Shown here in pieces: positions 25,756-34,034 of a stretch of DNA of 64,000 bases. The notes beneath the pieces were generated by a model that did no database searches, was not told the origin of the DNA, and saw nothing but the letters and a program-made list of their open reading frames with translations. How positions within the stretch are numbered: position 1 is the first letter of the stretch; the number at the start of each line of letters is the position of its first letter. The stretch is from Lutimaribacter degradans (GTDB lineage: Bacteria; Pseudomonadota; Alphaproteobacteria; Rhodobacterales; Rhodobacteraceae). The stretch is taken from NCBI RefSeq assembly GCF_023703375.1, contig NZ_JAMQGO010000003.1:124001-188000 (forward strand). The letters run 5' to 3'. Position numbers and translations under genes: made by a program.

Positions 25756-27390
25756 TCAAAGTCTGATGTCCACGCGGTCACCGGGCAGCATTGACGCGGG
25801 CCCGCGCCCGACGACAGAAGGTGAAGATGTGTTGTCAGGCTCTGCCGCGGGGTCACTTTCGCCGATGACCAGGGTGGGCGGCGCCGGCGTGCGCTGGTGA
25901 CGCTGGCCAAGATCAATAGTCAATCCGCCAAACCCCTGCGCCGAAAACTCGCGCATCAGCAAATCGACATGGCGGCGGACCAGCTCTTGCGTATCCATGC
26001 GTTCCGCAGTGACGTGCAATACGGGTGGCCCGCCATCTGCGCCCACAAGGGTCAGGCGCAGGCGGCCCAGCTCTTCTGGGTTCAGAGTGATTTCCAAAGC
26101 CGCATCGGCCAGGCGCGGAACGGCTTCAGCCATCTGCCGCGCCACGGCCTGGGCGAGGTGTATCGCGCCCGCTCGCGCCGCAGTTTCGGCAGCAGGCGCG
26201 GGCGACCCCGGTATCCGGTCGGCAATACCATCTGGCGAGCCATGCAACATCAGGGAACCACGCGCCTCGATCACCGATGGGTCAGCCACGTCTTGCTCCG
26301 GTGCTGTGCCGAAGGGTGCGCCCGCCGTTTGAAACGAGACCTGCATGTTTTGCCCCATGGCTTGGGTAACGGCGCCCCGCCTTGACACAAGCCCTTGCAT
26401 CGCAACTTGGTGCCCTCTGCCCGGCTCTTTGCGCGCTGTTTTATTTTCCGGCCCTGCACTGTGGTATCTGCCTAAAAGACCAAGTTCGGGTGCTTGCAGC
26501 CGGTCGGTTGACGGGCCCGGCATGGTATTCGCGCCTTTATCAACCGCTTTCACTGGGCTTGCCGGAACCAGCGATACCGATGCCGGGGATGTCGATTCTA
26601 TCTTTCCCGGTGCGCGCGTTCTGATCTGCGGATACTCGGCCAGTTCGACCGTCGGCGGTTTGTCTTGTCCCGGCGTACCCCTTGCGAAACCACTCGCATC
26701 GCCCGCGAAGAACTGGGGTCTTGCCAGTGCCTCGCTGCGCCTGTCTGCTTGCCCACGCGCTATCCGGTCTTGGCCCATCCCGGTTTGGTCATTCAACGTC
26801 AATGTCGTCAAAGAGATGCCCTTTTTCGCATTATCTGGTGATCCAAGCGGTTCTGGTATCCGCGACTGCTGGTCGGTTTCGCCCGCTGCCTTGGCATACA
26901 CCAAGCCATCGGAATGGTCCGGTCCTCTTGCAAGACCACCACTTGCTGTATCGCGCCCGAACCGTAACACGCTTGCATCAGGCCGACCCGGCGCGACTTC
27001 ACGTTCTTGTGGGTTCTTTGCTGCGTGATCGAGCCACAGGGCAGTGATTTGCCCTTGGGCCATCCGGCCTTCGGCCTCATCCCTCTCCGAGCCAAGCAGG
27101 GTATCATTCCGGCGTGCTGTTTCGGTGATTGGCAGCGTGGTTTCCACATTTTCACCAGGGTGTTGAAGGTCGAGCAAAGGCCGTTCCATATCCTCGGGCC
27201 TGGACTCGGCAGTCGCAGACTCGTGATCGGCCACCTTGTCGATGGCCGGAGGATGCCGCGCATCATCAGGCGCGCCTTGCGCAACGTATTCTTCTGAAAA
27301 CGCCTTATGAGCTAGGGACTGTAGCGTTTTACGCGGCTGTCCCGCCTGCGTCTGCGGACTGCTTCCCAACTGGGGCGATAAAGGTGTCAT
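25756..27390 (-). CDS. fliK: Flagellar hook-length control protein FliK
   Basis: Protein of 544 residues with a long, low-complexity polar N-terminus and the Flg_hook C-terminal domain (about 410-510), where LNPEELGRLRLTLVG is the family hallmark. FliK is exported during hook growth, measures its length and triggers the switch of FlhB specificity to filament substrates. The very poor conservation of residues 1-390 is normal for FliK. The 10-base spacing to flgD supports the assignment. The gene diverges from the FlgJ-like gene. Confidence 0.85.
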   Translation of the reverse strand: MTPLSPQLGSSPQTQAGQPRKTLQSLAHKAFSEEYVAQGAPDDARHPPAIDKVADHESATAESRPEDMERPLLDLQHPGENVETTLPITETARRNDTLLGSERDEAEGRMAQGQITALWLDHAAKNPQEREVAPGRPDASVLRFGRDTASGGLARGPDHSDGLVYAKAAGETDQQSRIPEPLGSPDNAKKGISLTTLTLNDQTGMGQDRIARGQADRRSEALARPQFFAGDASGFARGTPGQDKPPTVELAEYPQIRTRAPGKIESTSPASVSLVPASPVKAVDKGANTMPGPSTDRLQAPELGLLGRYHSAGPENKTARKEPGRGHQVAMQGLVSRRGAVTQAMGQNMQVSFQTAGAPFGTAPEQDVADPSVIEARGSLMLHGSPDGIADRIPGSPAPAAETAARAGAIHLAQAVARQMAEAVPRLADAALEITLNPEELGRLRLTLVGADGGPPVLHVTAERMDTQELVRRHVDLLMREFSAQGFGGLTIDLGQRHQRTPAPPTLVIGESDPAAEPDNTSSPSVVGRGPASMLPGDRVDIRL

Positions 27391-27501
27391 TGCGGCTCCG
27401 TTCTGGATCGACAGAGCGAATATGCGGATCGGTGGTTACTGCTTCTTTACTGTCCCAGGTCCATGTTCGGAAAAATCCATCGAATTGAAAGAACAGCCAA
27501 T

Positions 27502-27774
27502 ATGACCGAAATCCCGCCGATGGCCGGAGCTGCGCCAAAGACAGCCGACACGCATCTGCGCAAGGCTGCAATCGAACTTGAGGCAAGCTTTCTCGCCGAA
27601 ATGTTGAAAACCGCAGGGTTGGGCAATACGCCGGACGCTTTCGGAGGTGGCATCGGCGAAGACCAGTTCGCATCATTTCTTTTGCAGGAACAGGCGCGCG
27701 CAATGGCCGAGCGCGGCGGTGTCGGATTGGCCGAAACGATCTTTCACGCATTGAAGGAGATTCCGAATGACTGA
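27502..27774 (+). CDS. Rod-binding protein, FlgJ N-terminal-like
   Basis: Small protein of 90 residues matching the rod-binding domain of FlgJ (LRKAAIELEASFLAEMLKTAG, then FASFLLQEQARAMAERGGVGLAE). It lacks the peptidoglycan-hydrolase domain seen in enterobacterial FlgJ, as is usual in alphaproteobacteria, where rod assembly and wall cutting are on separate proteins. The ATG at 27502 was preferred over 27463 because the homologous region starts soon after it. It overlaps the next gene by 8 bases. Confidence 0.82.
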   Translation: MTEIPPMAGAAPKTADTHLRKAAIELEASFLAEMLKTAGLGNTPDAFGGGIGEDQFASFLLQEQARAMAERGGVGLAETIFHALKEIPND

Positions 27775-28114
27775 TCAAGCAACAATAGCCCGTAACGCTT
27801 TCGATGACCTTCTTGACAAGGAAAGGGCCGCCTTGCTGGCGGGCGATGTTGAAAACCTGGCGCGCCTGGCCGAAGAAAAAGAAAAGCTGGTCAATACCTT
27901 GGCCAAGCTCCCAAAATCCGGTTTGGACGGTCTTCAGGCCAAGGCAAAGCGCAATCAGGAATTGTTCGACAGCGCGCTGAAGGGGATAAACGCCGTCACC
28001 CGTCGGCTGCAGGCACTGCGTGATGTCCGCAGCGCGCTGAACACCTATGACCAAAGTGGCAACCGTCAAAGCATCGACGGAATGCACCGACCCAGCGTCG
28101 AGCGCCGCGCCTGA
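27767..28114 (+). CDS. FlgN-like flagellar export chaperone
   Basis: Protein of 115 residues, almost entirely helical and charged, with the layout of FlgN-type chaperones (NAFDDLLDKERAALLAGDVE, LARLAEEKEKLVNTLAKL). FlgN keeps FlgK and FlgL export-ready in the cytoplasm. Similarity at this length is weak, so the assignment rests on size, helical pattern and position directly after the FlgJ-like gene, with an 8-base overlap. A general coiled-coil protein is the alternative. Confidence 0.65.
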   Translation: MTDQATIARNAFDDLLDKERAALLAGDVENLARLAEEKEKLVNTLAKLPKSGLDGLQAKAKRNQELFDSALKGINAVTRRLQALRDVRSALNTYDQSGNRQSIDGMHRPSVERRA

Positions 28115-28172
28115 GAACCCTTCGAATTATACAAAACACTCAATCAAATACATTCGAGATGGGAGAGTTGGA

Positions 28173-28187
28173 TTAGCGTTCTCTTAG
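28173..28187 (+). promoter_or_regulatory. Degenerate CtrA-like box upstream of fliC
   Basis: TTAG-N7-TTAG, compared with the CtrA consensus TTAA-N7-TTAA (one mismatch per half), 156-170 bases before the flagellin start. It is weaker than the boxes at 46526 and 54851. Confidence 0.3.
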
Positions 28188-28307
28188 GTCTTTGAGCGGC
28201 AGGTTGTTCCCGCACCTTGCTGGTGGCGCGACCGCGGTTGGAGCCGTTGTCGCATTCGTCAGAAGACGGTCGATCCGGCCGCGATACGCGCGTCGGGAAC
28301 CCAATCG

Positions 28308-28325
28308 GGCGGAAAGCGCCTTTTT
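28308..28325 (+). promoter_or_regulatory. Hairpin and T-run in the flagellin leader
   Basis: GGCG/CGCC (28308-28311 with 28317-28320) around a GAAAG loop, followed at once by TTTTT and then the ribosome-binding site GAAGGAAC. It is short but placed where it could affect flagellin translation or cause attenuation. In Caulobacter FlbT acts on the flagellin 5' leader, and flbT is three genes downstream here. Confidence 0.35.
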
Positions 28326-28342
28326 GACTGAAGGAACATATC

Positions 28343-29551
28343 ATGTCGAGCATTCTGACCAACAACGGCGCCATGGTCGCGCTGCAAACCATGCGCTCCA
28401 TCAACAAGAACATGGCCTCGGTGCAATCCGAGATTTCAACGGGCAAGTCGGTATCGAGCGCCAAGGACAACGCCGCAGTCTGGGCGATTTCCAAGGTGAT
28501 GGAATCGGATGTAAATGGCCTCAAGGCCATTTCGGACAGCTTGTCGCTGGGCGAATCGACGGTCGCTGTGGCGCGTGAAGCGGCAGAAACCACCACCGAG
28601 CTCTTGAACCAGATGAAGGCAAAGATCGTCGCTGCGCAGGAAGACAATGTCGACCGTGCCAAGATCGACGCCGATGTGACCGCGCTGAAGGAACAGATCG
28701 GCGCAGTCGTGGGTGCAGCCCAGTTCAACGGTCTGAACCTGGTCGATGGCAGCACCGCATCCACATCGGTATTGGCGTCGCTTGACCGCAGCGGTACCGG
28801 CGTCAGCGCTTCGTCGATCACCGTCAACGCACAAAACCTGTCAACCGGGGGCTACACGGCCAAGGCGTCCTTTACCGGCACGGATGGGGTGGCTGCCGAT
28901 TCGGCCGATGCGTTCGGGTTCTCACTCGATGGAAACGGGGGAACGGACGACAACGGCACCATCGTCATCGCAAACCCGACCTATGCGACCGGGGACAAGA
29001 TCACGCTGCAACTGGGCGAGGACTCTGTCAGCTACACGGTGACCGACGAAGACGTGGCGAGCACCACCCCCCAAGACGTGATCGCCGTGAACCTCAAGAA
29101 CGCGATTGAGGCCACCGACCTCCAGGTGACGGTCGATTACAACAGTGCAAACGCCGGCACATTGGTCGTCACCAATGATGGTGCGGATTCGCTGCAAGTT
29201 TCGGGCCAATTCACCAATGCCAACTCTGGCGGCCTTGGCGCGCTGGCGGCAATCGATGTCAGTACCGATTCCGGGGCAGCGGCGGCGCTTGGCAACATCG
29301 AAGGCCTGATCGACACCGCGATCAACGCCGCCGCGTCGTTCGGTTCGATCGAAGGCCGGATCGAAACCCAGTCCGAGTTCATTTCGAACCTCGGCGACTC
29401 GCTGAAATCCGGTATCGGGGCGATGGTCGATGCCGACATGGAGGAAACTTCGGCGCGTCTGCAAGCGTTGCAGGTGCAACAGCAGCTGGGGGTCCAGGCC
29501 CTGTCGATCGCCAACCAGGCGCCGCAGACCCTGCTGTCGTTGTTCCGTTAA
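28343..29551 (+). CDS. fliC: Flagellin
   Basis: Filament protein of 402 residues. Conserved D0/D1 helices are at both ends (MSSILTNNGAMVALQTMRSI... and ...LQVQQQLGVQALSIANQAPQ with LLSLFR at the end). Between about 165 and 300 lies a polar, Asp/Thr/Gly-rich insert that makes it longer than the roughly 270-residue flagellins common in alphaproteobacteria. The insert would form the exposed D2-like surface. GAAGGAAC precedes the ATG. It is first in the run fliC-flaF-flbT-DUF1217. Only one flagellin gene is in the window. Confidence 0.96.
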   Translation: MSSILTNNGAMVALQTMRSINKNMASVQSEISTGKSVSSAKDNAAVWAISKVMESDVNGLKAISDSLSLGESTVAVAREAAETTTELLNQMKAKIVAAQEDNVDRAKIDADVTALKEQIGAVVGAAQFNGLNLVDGSTASTSVLASLDRSGTGVSASSITVNAQNLSTGGYTAKASFTGTDGVAADSADAFGFSLDGNGGTDDNGTIVIANPTYATGDKITLQLGEDSVSYTVTDEDVASTTPQDVIAVNLKNAIEATDLQVTVDYNSANAGTLVVTNDGADSLQVSGQFTNANSGGLGALAAIDVSTDSGAAAALGNIEGLIDTAINAAASFGSIEGRIETQSEFISNLGDSLKSGIGAMVDADMEETSARLQALQVQQQLGVQALSIANQAPQTLLSLFR

Positions 29552-29561
29552 ACGCTGGCGT

Positions 29562-29587
29562 TCCGGGGGCGTCACGGCGCCCCCGGA
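29562..29587 (+). promoter_or_regulatory. Strong hairpin between fliC and flaF
   Basis: Perfect 10-base stem TCCGGGGGCG/CGCCCCCGGA (29562-29571 with 29578-29587) with a 6-base loop, 10 bases after the flagellin stop and 40 before flaF. It has no T-run. It is probably a transcript-stabilising or processing element, or a partial terminator that keeps flaF-flbT below flagellin level. Confidence 0.6.
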
Positions 29588-29627
29588 CCTTGAATCTCCC
29601 GGAAATCGCAAATCGGAAGGATAAGAC

Positions 29628-30005
29628 GTGAACACCAAACGTCTGGCACAGCGCGCCTACCAATCGAACGCCACACCGATCCGCACCCCGCGCAGTGGCG
29701 AATACGAGGTTTTCGCGCGCGTCACGCAACGCCTTGCAGCCTCGGCACGCAAAGGAAAAGGCGGGTTTTCCAAACTGGCCGAAGCCATCCACGAGAACCG
29801 TCGCCTCTGGAACACGTTGGCGATATCGGTAGCCGACAAGGACAATGCTTTGCCTGCCGATTTGCGGGCGCGGCTCTTTTATCTGGCTGAGTTCACGGAA
29901 ACCTACAGCCGCAACGTATTGAAAGGAAATGCACCAGTCGGACCGCTGGTCGAGGTTAACACGGCCATCATGCGGGGCTTGCGCAAGGAAGGCAAAGACA
30001 CATGA
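29628..30005 (+). CDS. flaF: Flagellar biosynthesis regulator FlaF
   Basis: Protein of 125 residues, helical, matching FlaF (YEVFARVTQRLAASARKGKG, ENRRLWNTLAISVADKDNALP). In Caulobacter FlaF is needed for flagellin translation or secretion and acts opposite to FlbT. It starts with GTG, preceded by GGAAGGAT. Its stop overlaps the flbT start (ATGA). The placement after fliC is typical of alphaproteobacteria. Confidence 0.92.
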   Translation: MNTKRLAQRAYQSNATPIRTPRSGEYEVFARVTQRLAASARKGKGGFSKLAEAIHENRRLWNTLAISVADKDNALPADLRARLFYLAEFTETYSRNVLKGNAPVGPLVEVNTAIMRGLRKEGKDT

Positions 30006-30403
30006 GCGGTTTGGTCCTGAAGTTGAACCCGAAGGAACGCGTTCTGGTGAATGGCGCCGTTATCGAAAACGGTGACCGTCGCACGCGGCTGTCGATCCTC
30101 ACGCCTGATGCGAACATCCTGCGCCTCCGGGATGCCATCCACCCCGAGGACGCACAAACACCCGTGCGTCGCGTCTGTTACGCAGCGCAGCTGGTGTTGT
30201 CCGGCGACCTCGATCCGGATGATGCCCAGCACCAATTGCTTCGCCGGATCGAGGAACTGAGCCAGGTGCTGACAGACGCTGACAGCCGCACACAATTGAC
30301 GATAGCCACCGAGGCGCTGATTTCGCGCCGCTATTACCAATGCCTCAAGGCGCTGCGCCGTTTGATTCCGCGCGAAGATCGGCTTTTGGCCGCCGCAAAA
30401 TGA
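30002..30403 (+). CDS. flbT: Flagellin synthesis repressor FlbT
   Basis: Protein of 133 residues matching FlbT (LVLKLNPKERVLVNGAVIEN at the start, then RTRLSILTPDANILR, PVRRVCYAAQLVLSG). FlbT represses flagellin translation by acting on the mRNA leader until the hook is complete, as shown in Caulobacter. Both ends overlap neighbours by ATGA. Together with flaF and the flagellin leader hairpin it suggests post-transcriptional control of filament synthesis. Confidence 0.93.
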   Translation: MSGLVLKLNPKERVLVNGAVIENGDRRTRLSILTPDANILRLRDAIHPEDAQTPVRRVCYAAQLVLSGDLDPDDAQHQLLRRIEELSQVLTDADSRTQLTIATEALISRRYYQCLKALRRLIPREDRLLAAAK

Positions 30404-31203
30404 GCTTTCAACCCGTCCTGCCGATGGCCGGGTTGGCCGGGTGGCGCTTTTTGCAGCGCACGATGGATACTCAAACCGCCACATTCAACTCGGGTGCGCA
30501 AATCACCCGCGACACCGATTATTTTCTTGAGAAGATCGGTAAGATCGACACTGCGGAACAACTGGTATCCGACAGGCGGCTATTGCGGGTCGCATTGGGC
30601 GCCCATGGGCTGCAAAGTGATATCGACAACCGCTTTTTCATCCGCAAAGTGCTGGAAGATGGTACGCTGAAAAGCGACGCGCTGTCGAACAGGCTGGCCG
30701 ATGATAGATACAAAAGCTTTTCCAAGGCATTTGGTTTCGGCGATTTCCCGGTACCAAACACCAAGTTGAGCGATTTCGGCGCGAAAACGGTGGCGCTTTA
30801 TCGCAAGCAGCAGTTCGAGCAGGCCGTCGGCGAACAGGATAATGCGATGCGGCTGGCGTTGAACGCCGATCGGCAGTTGCCAGAGATCGCAGGCGGTTCG
30901 AGCAGCGAGAACGCCCGGTGGTTTCGCATCATGGGCACCGCCCCACTGCGCGAGGTATTCGAGGTTGCGCTGGGTCTGCCCAAAAGTTTTGGCCAGATCG
31001 ACATTGATCAGCAACTGCAGGTTTTCCAGGAAAAGGCGCGCGGCCAGCTTGGCCTGGAAAGCGTCGGAGACTTGGCAAGGCCGGAGGTGCGCGAACAGCT
31101 GGTTCAACGATACTTGTTGCGGACACAAGTTGCCGAGGCTGTCGTGACCGGCCCGGCCTCGGTCGCGCTAAGCCTGCTGCAAAACATCCCACGCCGGAAT
31201 TAA
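30400..31203 (+). CDS. DUF1217-type flagellar-cluster protein
   Basis: Protein of 267 residues starting MSFQPVLPMAGLAGWRFL. It matches the DUF1217 family, which I recall in alphaproteobacterial flagellar clusters with repeats of the type DNRFFIRKVLEDGT and FGFGDF. No signal peptide or transmembrane segment is visible. The start overlaps the flbT stop (ATGA). It is convergent with fliI, stops overlapping. Its molecular role is not known. It may be an exported or chaperone-type component, because such proteins accompany flagellin regulators. Confidence 0.7.
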   Translation: MSFQPVLPMAGLAGWRFLQRTMDTQTATFNSGAQITRDTDYFLEKIGKIDTAEQLVSDRRLLRVALGAHGLQSDIDNRFFIRKVLEDGTLKSDALSNRLADDRYKSFSKAFGFGDFPVPNTKLSDFGAKTVALYRKQQFEQAVGEQDNAMRLALNADRQLPEIAGGSSSENARWFRIMGTAPLREVFEVALGLPKSFGQIDIDQQLQVFQEKARGQLGLESVGDLARPEVREQLVQRYLLRTQVAEAVVTGPASVALSLLQNIPRRN

Positions 31204-32558
31204 CGTGTTGCGTGGCTGGCAGATCCCGGCTGCACTGGTCGCGGGGCGCTCGCGCGTCGCAAGATCAAACGCAACCGGGCAAAACTATTTGTGCTTGCCT
31301 GGCTTTCGTTCTCGGCAAGAAACGCATCAAGCTCGGGCCAGATTGAGATTGCGCTGTCCAGGGTCGGGTCGCTGCCTGCTGCATAAAGCCCCGCCCGGAT
31401 CATCATGTCGTTTTCGTCATACACACCAAGCAAATGCCGCGCTTCGCCGATCAGCGCATTTTCAGCCTCAGTCGCGGCGTCGGGCAAGCTGCGCGAGACC
31501 GAGCGCGGAAGGTCGATCGCAGGATAGCGTCCTCGCTCGGCGATCTTGCGATCCAGAACCACGTGGCCGTCAAGGACGCCACGCAAGATATCTGCCACCG
31601 GCTCTTCCATGTCCGATCCGGGCACCAGAACGGTAAACAACGCGGTAACATCCCCCATGCTTCCAGCGCCCGGCCCAGCGCGTTCGGCCAGGGCCATGAT
31701 GGTATGCGCGGTCGAAGCAGGATAGCCACGCAACGCCGCGTCCTCGCCCGAGGCCACGGCGATTTCACGATGCGCTTCGGCAAAGCGGGTGATGGAGTCG
31801 GCCAGAAACAGGACGTTGCACCCCTGGTCGCGGAAATATTCGGCCACTGTCATAGCCGTCCAGGCGCATCGCCGCCGCAATAGCGGCGATTGGTCTGACG
31901 TTGCCGCCACCACCACCGACCGTGCCATGCCCTCGGGGCCGAGAACCTTGCCGACGAAATCGCCAACTTCGCGGCCGCGCTCTCCGATAAGGGCGATCAC
32001 GACGACATCGGCCTGCATGTACCGCGCCAGATGCCCAAGCAGATGCGTCTTGCCGACGCCAGAACCGGCAAAAAGCCCGACGCGCTGCCCCTGTACGATG
32101 GGCAACAATGTGTTGAAAACGCGCATTCCCGTTTCCAACCTTTGTCCCAGGCCACGGCGCTGCGCGGCTGGCGGCGGCGCTGAAAGGAAGTCGCGCCCGC
32201 CATCGCCGCGCGGAAGGGGCGTCCCGTCAAGCGGGCGTCCCATTGGGTCGATCACGCGGCCAATCCACCCGTCGCAGGGCGCTATATGGGCCGGCCCTGC
32301 CAAGATGACCCGATCCCCCAGTGAGACGCCGGTCAGAGCGTGTTCCGGAAGCATGGTCAACGCATCCTTCCCCAGTTGCAGAACCTCGCCCATCAGCGGC
32401 AGCGCCCCCTTGCGCAAAAGACGCAACTGATCTCCCAGCCGGGCGAACGTGCCAAGCCCCTGCACCTTTACCAAACCGCCCGAAACGGCAACTACACGGC
32501 CTACGTCACGAACCGAAGTCAGGCTGCCGATTTCCGGCATGGATTTGGGCTGGGGCAT
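31200..32558 (-). CDS. fliI: Flagellum-specific ATPase FliI
   Basis: Protein of 452 residues, the type III export ATPase related to the F1 beta subunit. Walker A AGSGVGKTHLLG, then VVIALIGERGREVGDFV, Walker B NVLFLADSITRFAEAHREIA and the YPAIDLPRSVSRSLPDA block are all present. The start at 32558 (MPQPKSMPEIG) follows GGAGAG. It partners with FliH (48204) and FlhA. It stands alone on the minus strand, divergent from flgB, while its usual partner fliJ is elsewhere, probably the gene at 37233. Confidence 0.97.
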   Translation of the reverse strand: MPQPKSMPEIGSLTSVRDVGRVVAVSGGLVKVQGLGTFARLGDQLRLLRKGALPLMGEVLQLGKDALTMLPEHALTGVSLGDRVILAGPAHIAPCDGWIGRVIDPMGRPLDGTPLPRGDGGRDFLSAPPPAAQRRGLGQRLETGMRVFNTLLPIVQGQRVGLFAGSGVGKTHLLGHLARYMQADVVVIALIGERGREVGDFVGKVLGPEGMARSVVVAATSDQSPLLRRRCAWTAMTVAEYFRDQGCNVLFLADSITRFAEAHREIAVASGEDAALRGYPASTAHTIMALAERAGPGAGSMGDVTALFTVLVPGSDMEEPVADILRGVLDGHVVLDRKIAERGRYPAIDLPRSVSRSLPDAATEAENALIGEARHLLGVYDENDMMIRAGLYAAGSDPTLDSAISIWPELDAFLAENESQASTNSFARLRLILRRASAPRPVQPGSASHATR

Positions 32559-32642
32559 CGCACTCTCCAAAAATCTTTCGAAAACAATTTCTAAAGGAAT
32601 CACGGTTAAGCATCGGTATAGGTCACCGAGGGAGAAGCCCCG

Positions 32643-33029
32643 ATGTTTGCGAATTTGCAGATTTTTCGTCTGTCACACGCCATGGCAAGCCATGCTGGCG
32701 CCAGGCAGGCCACCATCGCGCAGAACATGGCCCATGCCGACACGCCGGGCTACAAGGCGCATGACTTGCCGCCCTTTGCCGACATGGTTTCAGACCGCCA
32801 GACCGTGCAAAAGGCCACGCGCACAAGGCATCTGAATGGCACAGTTGCTGGCCAGATGTCTTTTGAAACCGTGGCGCGCGACGGCGCCGGCACCAACCCC
32901 AACGGCAACAACGTCACGATCGAGCAAGAGATGCTGCACGCGGTCGACACCAAGCGGCAGCATGACCGGGCGTTGGCCATCTACAAGAGTTCGCTGACCA
33001 TTCTGCGCAGCGCGATCGGACGTCGTTGA
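32643..33029 (+). CDS. flgB: Flagellar basal-body rod protein FlgB
   Basis: Protein of 128 residues, a proximal rod subunit. The N-terminal rod motif RQATIAQNMAHADTPGYKAHDL is conserved, and NGNNVTIEQEMLHAVDTKRQHD is typical FlgB. GAGGGAGAAG precedes the ATG. First gene of the long plus-strand unit flgB-flgC-fliE-fliQ-flgF-flgG-flgA-flgH-fliL-like. The 84-base gap to fliI contains a TTAAG/CTTAAC half-site that may relate to CtrA control. Confidence 0.95.
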   Translation: MFANLQIFRLSHAMASHAGARQATIAQNMAHADTPGYKAHDLPPFADMVSDRQTVQKATRTRHLNGTVAGQMSFETVARDGAGTNPNGNNVTIEQEMLHAVDTKRQHDRALAIYKSSLTILRSAIGRR

Positions 33030-33039
33030 GGAGACCGGC

Positions 33040-33429
33040 ATGAGCGACTTTTCAAGATCACTCGAAGTATCCACCAGCGGGCTGAATGCCCAAGCCCAGC
33101 GCCTGCGCCACGTGTCTGAAAATATCGCCAACGCGGATACACCAGGATACCGGCGAAAGACGATCCCGTTCGAGGCCACGATGCGAGGCGCGGGCGTGAG
33201 CATGGTAAATCCGGGGCGTGTCACGCTTGATCGCGGTGACCTGGAACAAGTTTATGATCCCGCGCATCCGATGGCCGACGAGACCGGGCACTATCTCGGG
33301 TCGAATGTCGACCTGGTGATCGAGGTGGCAGACGCACGCGAAGCCCAACGCAGCTACGAGGCGAACCTGAAAATGTTCGACCAGACACGGCAGATGTCGT
33401 CGGCATTGATGGACCTGTTGCGCCGGTAA
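33040..33429 (+). CDS. flgC: Flagellar basal-body rod protein FlgC
   Basis: Protein of 129 residues, proximal rod subunit. Motifs: start SLEVSTSGLNAQAQRLRHVSENIANADTPGY-type (N-terminal rod signature around 12-35), and the C-terminal NVDLVIEVADAREAQRSYEA. It is 10 bases downstream of flgB. Length matches the family. Confidence 0.96.
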   Translation: MSDFSRSLEVSTSGLNAQAQRLRHVSENIANADTPGYRRKTIPFEATMRGAGVSMVNPGRVTLDRGDLEQVYDPAHPMADETGHYLGSNVDLVIEVADAREAQRSYEANLKMFDQTRQMSSALMDLLRR

Positions 33430-33456
33430 ACCCCGAAGATCCAGAAGGAGAGAACG

Positions 33457-33744
33457 ATGCAAGCGATTTCCGCACTCGCCGGGCAGAACTATGCCGCGGC
33501 CCGCCCCGCAACCGAACCGCAAGGCACTGGCACTGCCGGCGAAGCGGCGGTGAACCTGGCCCGGGATTTCACGGCGACGCTGCAACAGGCCGAGCAAACA
33601 GCCCAGGCCGCCATGACGGGCGGCGCAGATCCTCATGCGCTGGTGCAGGCGTTGGCACAAACCGAACTTGCGGTCGAAGCCGCAGTGACCGTGCGCGACA
33701 AGGTTGTCGAAGCATACCAGGAAATCCTGCGGATGCCCGTCTGA
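33457..33744 (+). CDS. fliE: Flagellar hook-basal body protein FliE
   Basis: Protein of 95 residues that joins the MS ring/export gate to the rod. The C-terminal helix block LAQTELAVEAAVTVRDKVVEAYQEILRMPV-type (about 67-95) is diagnostic of FliE. AAGGAGAGAACG provides a strong ribosome-binding site. Its stop overlaps the fliQ start region, so the two are coupled. Confidence 0.94.
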   Translation: MQAISALAGQNYAAARPATEPQGTGTAGEAAVNLARDFTATLQQAEQTAQAAMTGGADPHALVQALAQTELAVEAAVTVRDKVVEAYQEILRMPV

Positions 33745-34013
33745 TGATGGACCAGGGCGTATTCTACGACACGCTGCGCCAGGGCCTGTGGGTGTCGGTG
33801 ATAACCTCGGTGCCGATCCTTTCGGTCGCGTTGATCGCCGGCGTCACTGTGGGGCTTTTCCAGGCACTGACGTCGATCCAGGAAATGACCCTGACCTTCG
33901 TTCCGAAACTCGGGGCAATCGTCGCGGTCTACTGGGTCTCGATGGGCTTCATGACCAAGACACTGGTCAGCTTTTTCCAAGATACGCTGGTGCCGCTGAT
34001 GGTCGGCGGCTGA
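33744..34013 (+). CDS. fliQ: Flagellar export gate protein FliQ
   Basis: Protein of 89 residues with two hydrophobic helices (about 15-40 and 50-75) matching FliQ: LWVSVITSVPILSVALIAGV, GLFQALTSIQEMTLTFVPK. Part of the FliPQR core of the export gate in the inner membrane. It lies apart from fliP (49077) and fliR (38692), which is less usual than a fliPQR block but normal within alphaproteobacteria. ATG at 33744 or 33747 may be the start. Confidence 0.95.
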   Translation: MMDQGVFYDTLRQGLWVSVITSVPILSVALIAGVTVGLFQALTSIQEMTLTFVPKLGAIVAVYWVSMGFMTKTLVSFFQDTLVPLMVGG

Positions 34014-34034
34014 CAGGGCAAACGGGGGCAGTAC

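Noticed and set aside
32610-32632. Full CtrA box between fliI and flgB
   Set aside because: Only one half-site (TTAA); the second half at N7 is TATA with two mismatches.
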